Notes: generated by a model from the sequence alone, not told the origin. Counted from the first letter of the stretch, positions 37,459 through 46,606 are shown. The stretch: DNA of 64,000 bases from Arthrobacter sp. MAHUQ-56 (GCF_019710585.1 NZ_JAIFZQ010000018.1:124001-188000); one strand, 5' to 3'. Numbers and translations are program-made.

Positions 37459-38019
37459 CTATCCCTGTGCGTGGTGACGGTGCTCGTCCGCGTGGTGGTC
37501 GTGGTGGTGATGGACAGCTTGCCCTTCGTCTGCCCCCACGAGTTCGTGGAGTCCTGCCACTGCGTCGGCAAGCGACAAATCCGGGGATTCGACGACGAAC
37601 GGCATCAGCAGGCGGTTCTCCTTGTCCAGGTGCAGGGCGAAGATCCGCTGGATGGCCCCGGCCGCCACGGCGGCGGCCACCCCGCTGGAGGTCCGGAGCT
37701 CCTCGACCAGGTCGACGATGACTTTGTGCTCGGCGAGCATGCCCTCCACCAGGAGCTTCGCACCAGGCTTGCCGCGCGGCCCGCTGTACAGCGGGCCCTC
37801 CTCGGCGAGGGCATGGGGGACCAGTTCCCGGTCGCACCAGTCCAGCAACGTAGCCTGGCTGCCCTGCTCGGCGTTCGCGTCCCCGGCCTCGACGGCCTCT
37901 GTCAGCAGTCCGGCCATGCCGTTCAGCTGCCGAAGCATATCGGCGTGGTGCGTTTCCACCGCCTTCAGCGCCCGTGCCTCGTGGGATGCCTCTTTTCCTG
38001 CGGCCGGTACACCATTCAT
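37459..38019 (-). CDS. Hemerythrin-domain protein with His-rich tail
   Basis: A 186-residue four-helix protein. Candidate di-iron ligands: H24/H25, H69 and E73 (in PHALAEEGPLYSG), H98 in EHKVIVD, and H130/E134 in ALHLDKEN. Such proteins bind oxygen or sense iron/redox state. The last 20 residues (169-186) contain ten histidines in an HHHHDHHADEHRHH tract, a likely metal buffer. ATG 38019 overlaps the upstream stop (ATGA), so it is coupled to the DUF3040 gene. Confidence 0.9.
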   Translation of the reverse strand: MNGVPAAGKEASHEARALKAVETHHADMLRQLNGMAGLLTEAVEAGDANAEQGSQATLLDWCDRELVPHALAEEGPLYSGPRGKPGAKLLVEGMLAEHKVIVDLVEELRTSSGVAAAVAAGAIQRIFALHLDKENRLLMPFVVESPDLSLADAVAGLHELVGADEGQAVHHHHDHHADEHRHHAQG

Positions 38020-38333
38020 TCGTTGTTGCCTTCCAGTTGTGGAACCTGCCGTTTGGAGCGCCCAAACGGCCATCGGAGGTCCTTTGTTGTCCAGTAGCCC
38101 GCCACGCTCATCACGGCGAATCCGGTGACCCCTATGAAGGGCGCCCGGACCACCAGGCCCAATACCAGGACGCAGAGGCCGGCCATGAAGAAGACCAGGC
38201 CGCGGCCCAGGCGGGTCCGCAGCGAAGACGGGGGACCATTCCTGTTGAGCAGCGCGGCGAGCCGGGGATCATCCTGCTCCAGGCCCTGGGCGATGCTGTC
38301 AAGCTCCCGTTGCTCAAATTCCGAGAGTGGCAC
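38016..38333 (-). CDS. DUF3040 membrane protein
   Basis: A 105-residue protein: PLSEFEQRELDSIAQGLEQD at the N-terminus is the DUF3040 signature, followed by two transmembrane helices at about 42-62 and 66-82 and a basic tail. GTG 38333 gives the canonical M-PLSE start and has GGGGG 7-11 bp upstream. Function unknown; the family is common in actinobacteria. Confidence 0.85.
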   Translation of the reverse strand: MPLSEFEQRELDSIAQGLEQDDPRLAALLNRNGPPSSLRTRLGRGLVFFMAGLCVLVLGLVVRAPFIGVTGFAVMSVAGYWTTKDLRWPFGRSKRQVPQLEGNNE

Positions 38334-38362
38334 GACTGCCCCCAATATCCATTCCGTGGTTG

Positions 38363-38620
38363 CTAGCTGCCTGGCTGGCCGCGCAGCACTGCCAGCCTGT
38401 TTTGGTATTCCGCAACGTCGATTTCCCCGCGGGCAAACCGCTCACCGAGTAGGTCCTCCGCTGTTCGCATCGACGGGGACTGGGTGTTGTGCGGATAGGG
38501 TGCCCGCAGCGAGCGGGCCAGCAGCACGATGCCGGTGATGACAGCTCCCCAGACCACCACCATGCTGATGCTCATCAGGACATAGCCCCACAGGCCCATG
38601 CCGTCGTTCCAGCCGTACAC
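38363..38620 (-). CDS. SHOCT-domain small membrane protein
   Basis: An 85-residue protein with one membrane helix (about 12-36) and a C-terminal SHOCT domain: AEDLLGERFARGEIDVAEYQ, then NRLAVLRG. It is on the same strand and 29 bp before the DUF3040-hemerythrin pair, so these three probably form an operon. Confidence 0.88.
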   Translation of the reverse strand: MYGWNDGMGLWGYVLMSISMVVVWGAVITGIVLLARSLRAPYPHNTQSPSMRTAEDLLGERFARGEIDVAEYQNRLAVLRGQPGS

Positions 38621-38825
38621 TTCCCTGACCTCCGGTCACTGTAGAACGGATGCCGGCCATCCGCTGACTCCAGTATCGGCAGGAGCGCGGCCACCGCGGC
38701 AGAGCCATTGGTCCCCCTTCCAAAGCACCCACCCCCGGGTCTGGCCGGCTGCCGCGGGGGCTTTTGGCACTGGCACGGTACGACCGGCTCCGCCAGTCTG
38801 GGGAGGAGAACCAGGAGGAACGCCC

Positions 38826-39488
38826 ATGGAGGACAGGGGGAAGGCCCGTGCCACTGCGCTTCCCCGAACGGGCTTCCTTGCCCGTTGGATCGGGTGGGTC
38901 GCCCTTGGCGAGAGCCTGGGCTTCCTTGCCCCGGTCCTCGCCGAGTACATCGGGGCCAACGCCTGGCCTGATGGCGTGCCGTTGCTCCTCGTACTGGCAG
39001 GCTTTGCCGAGGGGGCGGTCCTGGGCTGGTTCCAGGTGCGGCTCCTGCGGACCCGCCTGCCCGCCCTCGCCTCCCGCCGATGGGTGCTGCTCACGTCCGT
39101 TGCTGCCGCCGTTGCCTGGGCTGTCGGGTTGCTGCCGTCGGCCTGGCCGGCATGGCAGGACTGGCCGGTTCCGGCCCGGATCGCGGCCGGGGCGCTGGCA
39201 GCAGTCCTGTTGCTTGGCTCGATCGGGTTGGCCCAATGGATCGAACTGCGGCACCATGTTCCGCGGGCGTGGCGCTGGATCGCCGGAAGCGCGGCCGCGT
39301 GGGCGGCGGGACTGGCGGTCTTCATGGCGGTTGCGACCCCTTTGTGGGAGCCGGGGCAGGCGGCATGGCTGACCGCCGCCATCGGCGCGGGGGCGGCGGT
39401 CCTCATGGCGGCCGCCATGGCGTTGGTGAGCGGATTGGTCCTGGTCCGCCTCCTCACCGAGGACCGGCCCGCGGGCCACCGGCTTTAA
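38826..39488 (+). CDS. Multi-pass membrane protein of unknown function
   Basis: A 220-residue protein with about six hydrophobic helices. The start is fixed by GGAGG 8 bp before ATG 38826. RRWVLLTSVAAAVAWAVGLL and WIELRHHVPRAWRWIAGSA are characteristic internal stretches. No known motif. It is convergent with the ATPase gene (26 bp between stops). The 205-bp gap before it holds no motif copy. Confidence 0.78.
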   Translation: MEDRGKARATALPRTGFLARWIGWVALGESLGFLAPVLAEYIGANAWPDGVPLLLVLAGFAEGAVLGWFQVRLLRTRLPALASRRWVLLTSVAAAVAWAVGLLPSAWPAWQDWPVPARIAAGALAAVLLLGSIGLAQWIELRHHVPRAWRWIAGSAAAWAAGLAVFMAVATPLWEPGQAAWLTAAIGAGAAVLMAAAMALVSGLVLVRLLTEDRPAGHRL

Positions 39489-39514
39489 AGGCTCAGGCGC
39501 CAGGGCGTGCGGCG

Positions 39515-42337
39515 CTAGAAGCTGCGGCGCCGGAAGCGCTTCTCCACCGCGACGACCAGGGACGCGAGAACTGCGAGGCCCAGGATGCGCAGCCAGGCTC
39601 CGCCGTCGATCGGGGCAGTGTGGAAGAGGTCGTTCATTACTGGTGTGTAGGTGAGGACCAGCTGCGCGGCTGCCTGGACCAGGACGCCGAGGATCACCCA
39701 CCGGTTGCTGAAGGGCCCGATCCGCCACGCCGGCCGGGACAGGGAGCGGCAGCTGAAGAGGTAGAACACTTCAACGGCCACGAAGAGGTTCAGCGCGGCG
39801 GTCCTGGCTTCGGCAACGGATGCGCCCACGCTGAGCTCATGTTCAAAGAGCCACCAGGCTCCGGCGACAAGGAGCGCCGAGACCAGCAGGATCCGAAGGG
39901 TGAGGGTCCAGGTCAGGAGGGGACGGTCCGGTGCCCTGGGCGGACGGGACATCAGTCCCGGCTCCTTGGGTTCGAAAGCGAGCATCAACCCGAGAGCCAC
40001 CGCAGTGGTCATGTTGATCCACAGGATCTGGGTGGGCAGGATGGGCAGCGCCCCGCCCACCAGGATGGCCACCAGGATCACCAGCCCTTCTGCCATGTTG
40101 GTGGGAAGGGTCCAGACGATGAACTTGGTCAGGTTGTCGAAGACGTTCCGTCCTTCCTCGACGGCTGCTTCGATCGTGGCGAAGTCGTCATCGGTCAGGA
40201 CGATGTCCGCCGCCTCCTTGGCCACCTCCGTTCCCGAACGTCCCATGGAGATTCCCACGTCCGCCTGCCGCAGTGCCGGGGCGTCGTTCACGCCGTCGCC
40301 CGTCATTGCAGCAACGTGTCCGCGCGACTGCAGCGCCCCGATGAGGCGGAGCTTCTGCTCCGGCGAAACGCGGGCGAACACAGTGGCACGTTCGACGGCG
40401 TCCGGCAAGCGGTCAGCCGGGATGGCGTCCAGCTCCGCGCCGGTCAAGGCGGTGCCGTCGCCGTGGCCGGAGGCCAGGCCCACGGCCGCGGCGATGGTCA
40501 TGGCAGTCCGGACATGGTCACCCGTAATCATCTTCACCGCGACGCCGGCGCGCTGGCAGGCGTGGACAGCTGAGGCGGCCGCTTCACGCGGGGGATCGAG
40601 CATCGCTTGGAGTCCGGTGAGGGTCATCCTGCCGCGCAGAGCTGTTGCGGTCAGGGGGCTGCCTGGCATGGGCAGGTACAGGATGGCTGTGGCGAGCACC
40701 CGCAGCCCGGTGTCCGCGAGCGCGTGTGCCGCAGTGAGTGCAGCGTGGTGGTGCACCGGTGCCGTTCCGCCTTTTCCGTCCATCTGGAACGCGCAGAGGT
40801 CCAGGACGCGTTCCGCGGAGCCTTTGACCAGGACGATGCTGCGGCCGTCCGGGGGACCTGGCGGATGCAGCGTGGCCATGAACTGGTGCTCGGAGGCGAA
40901 GGGCATGGCGGCCTGCCGGGGGCGCGCCGCCAGGAACCCTGCAACGTCCACACCGCCTTTCCCGGCTGCCACAAGCATTGCCGCCTCGGTGGGGTCGCCG
41001 CGGGCTCCCCAGGTGGCTCCCTCCGGGAAGACGCTGGCGTCGTTGCAGGCGCCTCCGGCGAGGAGGGACCAGTAGAGTGCCATGTTGTCGGCCGTTGCCA
41101 CCGGTTGGGCACCCTTCTCCGGCTGGCCCGCGGGGTGGATGTGCCCCTCCGGGCCGTAGCCGGAACCGGTGACCCGGTAGCTGCGCTCCGGGGTCCAGAT
41201 TGCCCGGACCGTCATCTGGTTTTCAGTGAAGGTGCCGGTCTTGTCGGAGCAGATCACCGTGGTGCTCCCCAGGGTCTCCACCACCGGCAGGCGGCGGACC
41301 ACGGCCCGGCGTCGGGCCATCCGGCGGACGCCGATGGCCAGCGTCACCGTGACGGCGGCGGGAAGGCCTTCGGGGATGGCCCCCACAGCGAGGGCGACGG
41401 CGGCAGTAAACATCTGTGCAGGCTGCTCGCCGTGTGCCACCCCGGCGAGGAAGGCCACGGCAGCCAAAGCCAGGATGGCAATCGTCAGGGTCCCGCTGAA
41501 CCGTGCCAGCTTCTGCGTCAGCGGTGTGGCCACAGGCTGGACGGCCCCCATGAGCCGGTGGATCTCGCCGAGCTCCGTTTCGCCGCCGATGGCGACGACG
41601 ATCCCGGCCCCGGTGCCTGCGGTCACCAATGTGCCGCTGTAGAGCATGTTCCTCCGGTCAGCCACCGGCGTGGCCCGGGGAAGCACCACTTCGTCCTTGG
41701 ACACCGGTTCCGATTCGCCGGTCAGGGCGGACTCGTCCACGCGCAACGCGGACAGCCGGACCAGGCGCAGGTCAGCCGGTACTTTGTCGCCTGCTTCCAG
41801 CAGCACGAGGTCCCCGGGCACCAGGTCCTCCGAGGGGATATGGTGCCTGCTGCCGCTTCGCATCACCACGGCCTTGGTGCGGACCAGCGAATGAAGGGCG
41901 TCCAGGGCCGCTTCCGCCCGCACCTCCTGGATGAACCCCACCAGTGTGTTGACCAGGACCACCGCAAGGATGACGCTGGTGTCCAGGAACTCGCCCAGGA
42001 TTGCGGTGACGGCGGCGGCAGCCAGCAGTACATAGACCAGCGGGTTATTGAACTGCCGCGCCAACTTCCGCAGGACGCTGCCGCTGCGGGACCTCGGCAG
42101 CACGTTTTCGCCGAACTGGGCCCGTCGCTGGCTGACCTGCTCCTGGTCCAGGCCGCGGACGGCATCACTTCCGAGCAGCAGGACGACTTCATGGAAAGGC
42201 AACCCGTGGTGGGCGGGCTCCGGGGCTTTGGTTTGTGCTGCATCGCCGGCCACGGCACCGCCAGGGCGCGGCCCCTTGTGGCCCTGGTGCCTGCCGGCGG
42301 TTGCCTGGCCGGCCTTGGTTTGCCTGATCTTCGCCAT
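39515..42337 (-). CDS. P2A-type (Ca2+-pump-like, CtpF-like) cation ATPase
   Basis: A 940-residue pump. An N-terminal cation-ATPase domain (HGLPFHEVVLLLGSDAVRGL) precedes TGESEPVSKD in the actuator, AIPEGLPAAVTVTLAIGVRR in M4, D365 in DKTGTFTENQM, GDGVNDAPALRQADVGISMG, and NMAEGLVILVAILVG in M6. These match SERCA-like pumps and mycobacterial CtpF, a DosR-regulon member. The Lys/Gln-rich ~45-residue head is unusual. It follows the deacetylase by 10 bp and ends a USP-deacetylase-ATPase operon. Confidence 0.94.
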   Translation of the reverse strand: MAKIRQTKAGQATAGRHQGHKGPRPGGAVAGDAAQTKAPEPAHHGLPFHEVVLLLGSDAVRGLDQEQVSQRRAQFGENVLPRSRSGSVLRKLARQFNNPLVYVLLAAAAVTAILGEFLDTSVILAVVLVNTLVGFIQEVRAEAALDALHSLVRTKAVVMRSGSRHHIPSEDLVPGDLVLLEAGDKVPADLRLVRLSALRVDESALTGESEPVSKDEVVLPRATPVADRRNMLYSGTLVTAGTGAGIVVAIGGETELGEIHRLMGAVQPVATPLTQKLARFSGTLTIAILALAAVAFLAGVAHGEQPAQMFTAAVALAVGAIPEGLPAAVTVTLAIGVRRMARRRAVVRRLPVVETLGSTTVICSDKTGTFTENQMTVRAIWTPERSYRVTGSGYGPEGHIHPAGQPEKGAQPVATADNMALYWSLLAGGACNDASVFPEGATWGARGDPTEAAMLVAAGKGGVDVAGFLAARPRQAAMPFASEHQFMATLHPPGPPDGRSIVLVKGSAERVLDLCAFQMDGKGGTAPVHHHAALTAAHALADTGLRVLATAILYLPMPGSPLTATALRGRMTLTGLQAMLDPPREAAASAVHACQRAGVAVKMITGDHVRTAMTIAAAVGLASGHGDGTALTGAELDAIPADRLPDAVERATVFARVSPEQKLRLIGALQSRGHVAAMTGDGVNDAPALRQADVGISMGRSGTEVAKEAADIVLTDDDFATIEAAVEEGRNVFDNLTKFIVWTLPTNMAEGLVILVAILVGGALPILPTQILWINMTTAVALGLMLAFEPKEPGLMSRPPRAPDRPLLTWTLTLRILLVSALLVAGAWWLFEHELSVGASVAEARTAALNLFVAVEVFYLFSCRSLSRPAWRIGPFSNRWVILGVLVQAAAQLVLTYTPVMNDLFHTAPIDGGAWLRILGLAVLASLVVAVEKRFRRRSF

Positions 42338-42347
42338 GGTGCCGGGA

Positions 42348-43274
42348 TCAGCTTCCCAGCAGGGCATCGAGGGTGGTGAAGCCGTAACCTGCGGCCCTGA
42401 TCCGGTCGATGGCCTGCGGCAGCGCGTCGGCGTCCAGTGTCGTCGCGTCGTCAGGATTGGAGCCGATGTGCATCAGGACGATTTCGCCTGGCTGCAGCCC
42501 CGCCAAGGTCCTGTCCACCACGGACTGGACGCTGGCGCCACCGCTGGTGCCCTTCCAACCCAGCGTGTCCACCGTCCACCGGACCGCCACGTAGCCCAGG
42601 CTGTTGACTGTCGTGATGGTCCGGCTGTCGCGATCGCCGTAGGGGAACCGGAAGAACGGCCGTGGATCCGCGCCCGCCGCAAGGATGGCCTGCTCCGCCC
42701 CGCGCACCTGTTCGGCAATGGCGCCGTCGGTGAGGCCGGTGAAGCCGGGGTGGGTCATGGAGTGGTTTCCCACCCGGTGCCCGGCAGCCACGATCTGCGC
42801 CACGCCCTGTGGATTGTTGGCGGCCCAGTTGCCGGTCAGGAAGAACGTGCCCGTGGCGCCTTTGGCGGACAGGGCGGAAAGGATTTTGGGCAGCCCCGCC
42901 GCGTTCGCTCCCGCGTCGAACGTCAGCGCAACAACACGCCCCGCCCCGGGTAGCACGGTGAGGTCCTGGCCGAGCAGCGATCCGGGGAAGGGCGCGGCGG
43001 GTGCCGGCTCTGCGGTGGCCGGAGGCTCCGGAGGTACCGTGACGGGTGGCTCAACCGGAGTCTGGCCGGCTTCCGGCGTCCCGGTTTCCTGGGGCGCAGT
43101 GACCGTGGCGGAGCCGCTGGAGCCCGGCGGGGACGATTCGGTGGGCGAAGCCGGCGGCGGGCTGCCGCCGCCCGGCCGCAGCAGGACGGCAAGGACCGCG
43201 GCCAGGAGCGCCAACGCGAGCACCACCACGACGGCGACGGCCCGACGTCGTACTTCCTTGCCCGACGCTGCCAT
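42348..43274 (-). CDS. Membrane-anchored polysaccharide deacetylase (NodB domain)
   Basis: A 308-residue protein: cytoplasmic basic start, one membrane anchor (about 12-32), a Pro/Thr/Glu-rich linker to about residue 95, then a NodB domain with VALTFDAGANAAG, GNHSMTHPG (metal His pair), FFRFPYGDRD and DTLGWKG, and IVLMHIGSN. It should act outside the membrane on cell-wall glycan or GlcNAc polymers. The first motif reads TFDAG rather than TFDDG, so the usual metal-binding aspartate is replaced by alanine. It lies between a USP and the CtpF-like pump on one strand. Confidence 0.9.
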   Translation of the reverse strand: MAASGKEVRRRAVAVVVVLALALLAAVLAVLLRPGGGSPPPASPTESSPPGSSGSATVTAPQETGTPEAGQTPVEPPVTVPPEPPATAEPAPAAPFPGSLLGQDLTVLPGAGRVVALTFDAGANAAGLPKILSALSAKGATGTFFLTGNWAANNPQGVAQIVAAGHRVGNHSMTHPGFTGLTDGAIAEQVRGAEQAILAAGADPRPFFRFPYGDRDSRTITTVNSLGYVAVRWTVDTLGWKGTSGGASVQSVVDRTLAGLQPGEIVLMHIGSNPDDATTLDADALPQAIDRIRAAGYGFTTLDALLGS

Positions 43275-43319
43275 TACGGACCCCGGCGCGCTGTCCCGGC
43301 GGTGGTGCCCACGGCTTCC

Positions 43320-43778
43320 TCAGGAAGCCCTGTGCGCTTTCTCGGGAGTGTGGACCACCAGCACCGGGCAATGGGCGTGGGCCACGAGGGCCGAGCTGAC
43401 CGAGCCGAGCAGCAGGCCGGCGAAGCCGCCGTGCCCGCGGCGTCCCACCACCATCATGTCGGCGTCGCGGCTGGCCTCGATGAGTGTCTCGCGGGGATGC
43501 CCGCGCACCAGCCTGACCGTGACGTTCGCCGGCGTTTCGTCGCCGAAGGCCGTCTTCACCGCCTCATCGAGGATTGCCTTGGCCCCCTCTTCGAAGTGCT
43601 CGATGCCCATCATGACGTAGCCGGCGTACATCTGCGGGTACTCCCAGCAGCCCATGGCTTCCACCTTGGCACCCAGGGAGGTGGCAAAGCGCTGGGCCTG
43701 CCGAAGCGCCTCAACTGACGGCTCCGATCCATCCACGCCCACCAGGATCCGGGCAATTGGTGCTCCGGCAACACTCAT
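43320..43778 (-). CDS. Universal stress protein, single domain
   Basis: A 152-residue USP: RILVGVDGSEPSVEALRQAQ at the N-terminus and ATP loop VGRRGHGGFAGLLLGSVSSA. It is closely related to the USP at 36975. It heads the operon with the deacetylase (45-bp gap) and the CtpF-like ATPase; motif site 8 lies 64 bp upstream. GAGGGAG precedes ATG 43778. Confidence 0.93.
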   Translation of the reverse strand: MSVAGAPIARILVGVDGSEPSVEALRQAQRFATSLGAKVEAMGCWEYPQMYAGYVMMGIEHFEEGAKAILDEAVKTAFGDETPANVTVRLVRGHPRETLIEASRDADMMVVGRRGHGGFAGLLLGSVSSALVAHAHCPVLVVHTPEKAHRAS

Positions 43779-43814
43779 GTCAGCTCCCTCGTTTGTCCGG
43801 TCCGGTCACCGCAA

Positions 43815-45542
43815 TCATGCCGGGCCAGGGCCGCCGGGGCTAGGGCCGAAGGTCATGGGAGGCTCCGCGGCGCCCAGGTCCAGCCGGAACGGCGGGTATT
43901 CGTCGCGCATCAGCGCGGTGTAGACGATGACCCGGTAGATCCAGCGGTTGATCCCAAGGATCAGGTCGAACAGGGGGCGCAGGTACCGGCCCGTAAACAG
44001 CAGGGCAACGGCCGCGACCAGGACCAGCAGTCCCAGCAGCGACAGGCCTGAGCCCCGCTCGTACGTAGTCCCAAAGAAGTTCTGTTCGGCTTCCCACCGC
44101 CAGGTGGTGCCTGCGAAAGCGGCCACCAGGAGCAGGTGCGGAATGGCGAGCAGCCACCACTTGATGAGGACCAGGCCCCGGGAGAGACGCTGCGGGTAGT
44201 CCACCTCGAAGTCGGCCGGATAGTTGGTACGGGCCAGGGTGAAGGGCGGGTAGACGTCAGTACCGACGGCGGCATAGGCGTAGAAGGCCACCCGCCAGTT
44301 CCAGCGGAGCACGCCGACGTTGAAGTCGAACAGCGGCCGCGGATACCGGCCGGTGAACAGGATGGCGAAGCCGGCCACGATGGTGGTGACGATGAATGCA
44401 AACCAGAGGAAGAACAGAATGATGAAATGCGGGATGGCCAGGAACCACTTCACGAGCCACATCCAGCGGGAGAGGCGGGGATCGAGTTCCCCGTAGAGCC
44501 GTGCCGGGTAGGGCGCGTAGTCAGCCGATAAGCCGCCGGGCGGGGGCGGGACGGCTCCTGGCTGGACGGATTCTGGCGGGACAACTCCGGGTGGAATTGC
44601 TCCGGGCGGCACTGTTCCGGGCGGAATTGGTCCGGGCGGGACTGCAGCGCCTGGCGAACCGGGTGGGGCCGCTCCCGCCGGCGTTGCCCCTGGCCCCGCC
44701 GGACCGGCGGGGTAGGGGCTGCCGGGAGGGGCGCTGCCTGGATACGCACTGCCGGGATAGGCACTGCCCGGATAGGGGCCGCCGCTGGCATACGGACCGC
44801 CCTGGTAGGGCCCTCCGGGGTAGGTGCTGCCGGTGTAGGGACCGCCTGCCGGCGGCCTGGCCGGCGGACCCGCGTGCCGCCCGAGCCCCATGGCGCCGAA
44901 CACAATCAGGGGGATCCCGATCAGGAGGGCGATGGTTCCGCCCACCAGCAGGCCGGTGGCTGCCGGCCCGATCAGCTCGGACCGGAAGCCGGCCTGCATC
45001 CGGACGTCCACCCCGGAGGAGGCATCAGCGTTCATCACCACGATTTCCCAGGTGCCGGCCGCGAGGTCCCAGGTCAGCTCCTGCTGCCCCGGACCTGACA
45101 CCGAGGTGGTCCAGAAACCCTGCCCGGCAGGCGGCGTGGCGGGTGTGTCCCCGGGGATGTCGCGGTACTCCGCACGGTCGCCCCGCCGGAAGGCATTGAG
45201 CAGCTCCGAACGATGGACGCCTGAGAGGTAACGCTCGACGTCCGCCTGCGGGCCGATGCCGATGAACACCTCCTTGCCCGGTGATGCGGATTCCGCCCGC
45301 AACCGCAGCGTCCCGATGTCGAAGGGAACCCTGCCCGGCACGTCTTCGCGGAAAGTCTCCATCCGTGGTGACGTGATTGCATAGGAGCTGACGGAAAAGC
45401 GGTTGGTACTGGACGTCAGGTACCCGTCGCCCTGGGCGGCTCCCACGGCTGACGCCACGGCACCGCCCGCCAGGGCAGCCAGGCCCGGCACCGCCAGCAG
45501 GATCCCGAGAATGAGCATGATGATGGCGGCGGGCTTTTTCAT
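43815..45542 (-). CDS. DUF4389 membrane protein with proline-rich repeats
   Basis: A 575-residue protein. One N-terminal helix (5-35) leads to an extracytoplasmic domain of ~150 residues, a second helix near 195-220, a Pro/Gly/Tyr-rich linker of about 120 residues, and two DUF4389 modules each with paired helices and repeated LFTGRY-x-RPLFD signatures (about 405 and 535). The linker contains YPGSA repeats and PPG-x2 pentads. Function unknown; likely envelope-associated. It follows the USP at 45618 by 75 bp on the same strand. Confidence 0.88.
   Translation of the reverse strand: MKKPAAIIMLILGILLAVPGLAALAGGAVASAVGAAQGDGYLTSSTNRFSVSSYAITSPRMETFREDVPGRVPFDIGTLRLRAESASPGKEVFIGIGPQADVERYLSGVHRSELLNAFRRGDRAEYRDIPGDTPATPPAGQGFWTTSVSGPGQQELTWDLAAGTWEIVVMNADASSGVDVRMQAGFRSELIGPAATGLLVGGTIALLIGIPLIVFGAMGLGRHAGPPARPPAGGPYTGSTYPGGPYQGGPYASGGPYPGSAYPGSAYPGSAPPGSPYPAGPAGPGATPAGAAPPGSPGAAVPPGPIPPGTVPPGAIPPGVVPPESVQPGAVPPPPGGLSADYAPYPARLYGELDPRLSRWMWLVKWFLAIPHFIILFFLWFAFIVTTIVAGFAILFTGRYPRPLFDFNVGVLRWNWRVAFYAYAAVGTDVYPPFTLARTNYPADFEVDYPQRLSRGLVLIKWWLLAIPHLLLVAAFAGTTWRWEAEQNFFGTTYERGSGLSLLGLLVLVAAVALLFTGRYLRPLFDLILGINRWIYRVIVYTALMRDEYPPFRLDLGAAEPPMTFGPSPGGPGPA
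43842..43857. promoter_or_regulatory. DosR-box-like site 8
   Basis: AGGGCCGAAGGTCATG, 64 bp before the USP start. It lies inside the last codons of the upstream DUF4389 gene, where it encodes M-T-F-G-P. Confidence 0.7.
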
Positions 45543-45617
45543 GGTGTGGTTCCTTGCACCTGGGAAACTCGGCGTGGAAGAGGAGCTGGTGGGACAGGGC
45601 GCAGCTGCCGCTGCGCA

Positions 45618-46481
45618 CTAGATCTGGCTCACGCCGGCCTCGGTCCTGGTGATGATGGTGGGGCAGGGGAGGTGCCTCAGGACACCGTGGGCGGTCGAAC
45701 CGAGGAGAAGGCGCTTGAAGGCGCCCCGGCCGCGGCTGCCCACCACCAGCAGCCGCGCACCGGACGCGGCATCCACCAGCGCATCCACCGGTCCGCGCTC
45801 GGTCTCAAGCCGCTGGTGAACCGTGAGGTCCGGGTAGTCCTCCTTGAGCCCGGCGACGGTTTCGGAAAGCACAATCCGTTCTTCATCGACGGCCAGGCTT
45901 GCCAGGGTGGCTGTTGACAGGCCGGCGTCGATAACGGGGTTGGGGACGCTGATGGCGTAGACCACCGTCAGTTCGTCGCCGTCCCGGTCCGCTTCCGCTG
46001 CGGCGAACGCAACGGCCTGGGTTGCTTCGGGGGACCCGTCCACGCCGACCACTACGCCCGTCCTGCCCTCAAGGTCCTGGGTTCCGACGACGGCGACCGG
46101 GACCTTCGCGCCCTTGGCGACCTGCAGCGCCCGGTCGGCCAGCGTGCCGCCGAGGTGGCCGCTGCCGGAGCCGACCACCATCATCGACGTCCTTTTGGAG
46201 TACTTGGCCAATGATCCGCCCACGCTGCCGGTGAGGAGTTCGGTGCTGACCGCCGGCTCAACTCCGTCCAGGCGGGCGGCAGCCTTCTGCAGGAGTTCCT
46301 GGCCAACTTCCTGGAGGGTGCCGAACCAGGGGTACGGCTCCGCTACCCAGCGGTCGTCCACGACATGGAGGAGGACCAGCGGCAGGCCGGCGCGTTTGGC
46401 CCGGGCGGCCGCCCACAGGACCGCGGCCTGGCTCTGGGCCGAATCATTGGTGGCCACAGCGATTGGTTTACGGGTTGTCAT
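45618..46481 (-). CDS. Universal stress protein, two UspA domains
   Basis: A 287-residue tandem USP. Domain 1 begins PIAVATNDSAQSQAAVLWAA with loop VGSGSGHLGGTLADRA; domain 2 begins GVVVGVDGSPEATQAVAFAA with ATP loop VGSRGRGAFKRLLLGSTAHG. AGGAAG 8 bp before ATG 46481 fixes the start. Very similar to the USP at 32664, so a duplicate pair. Motif site 9 lies 126 bp upstream, and DUF4389 follows. Confidence 0.93.
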   Translation of the reverse strand: MTTRKPIAVATNDSAQSQAAVLWAAARAKRAGLPLVLLHVVDDRWVAEPYPWFGTLQEVGQELLQKAAARLDGVEPAVSTELLTGSVGGSLAKYSKRTSMMVVGSGSGHLGGTLADRALQVAKGAKVPVAVVGTQDLEGRTGVVVGVDGSPEATQAVAFAAAEADRDGDELTVVYAISVPNPVIDAGLSTATLASLAVDEERIVLSETVAGLKEDYPDLTVHQRLETERGPVDALVDAASGARLLVVGSRGRGAFKRLLLGSTAHGVLRHLPCPTIITRTEAGVSQI

Positions 46482-46606
46482 GGCCGCACTTCCTGATCTT
46501 TTCGAAAGTTCCAGTAATGAGCAGGGCGCCGCCAGGCGCCCGGACCGCAGCCCAGCCATGCCGTGGTCCTGCCCTTCAAGACTGGCTCCGGGCGCCGCGG
46601 CGCTGT

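Noticed and set aside
38732..38765. Hairpin CCCCCG ... CGGGGG followed by TTTT
   Set aside because: Terminator-like on the plus strand, but no plus-strand gene lies upstream; the 17-nt loop is large.
40607..42379. 590-codon open frame opposite the CtpF-like ATPase
   Set aside because: The ATPase frame has all catalytic motifs; the antisense translation has low complexity and no homology-like pattern.
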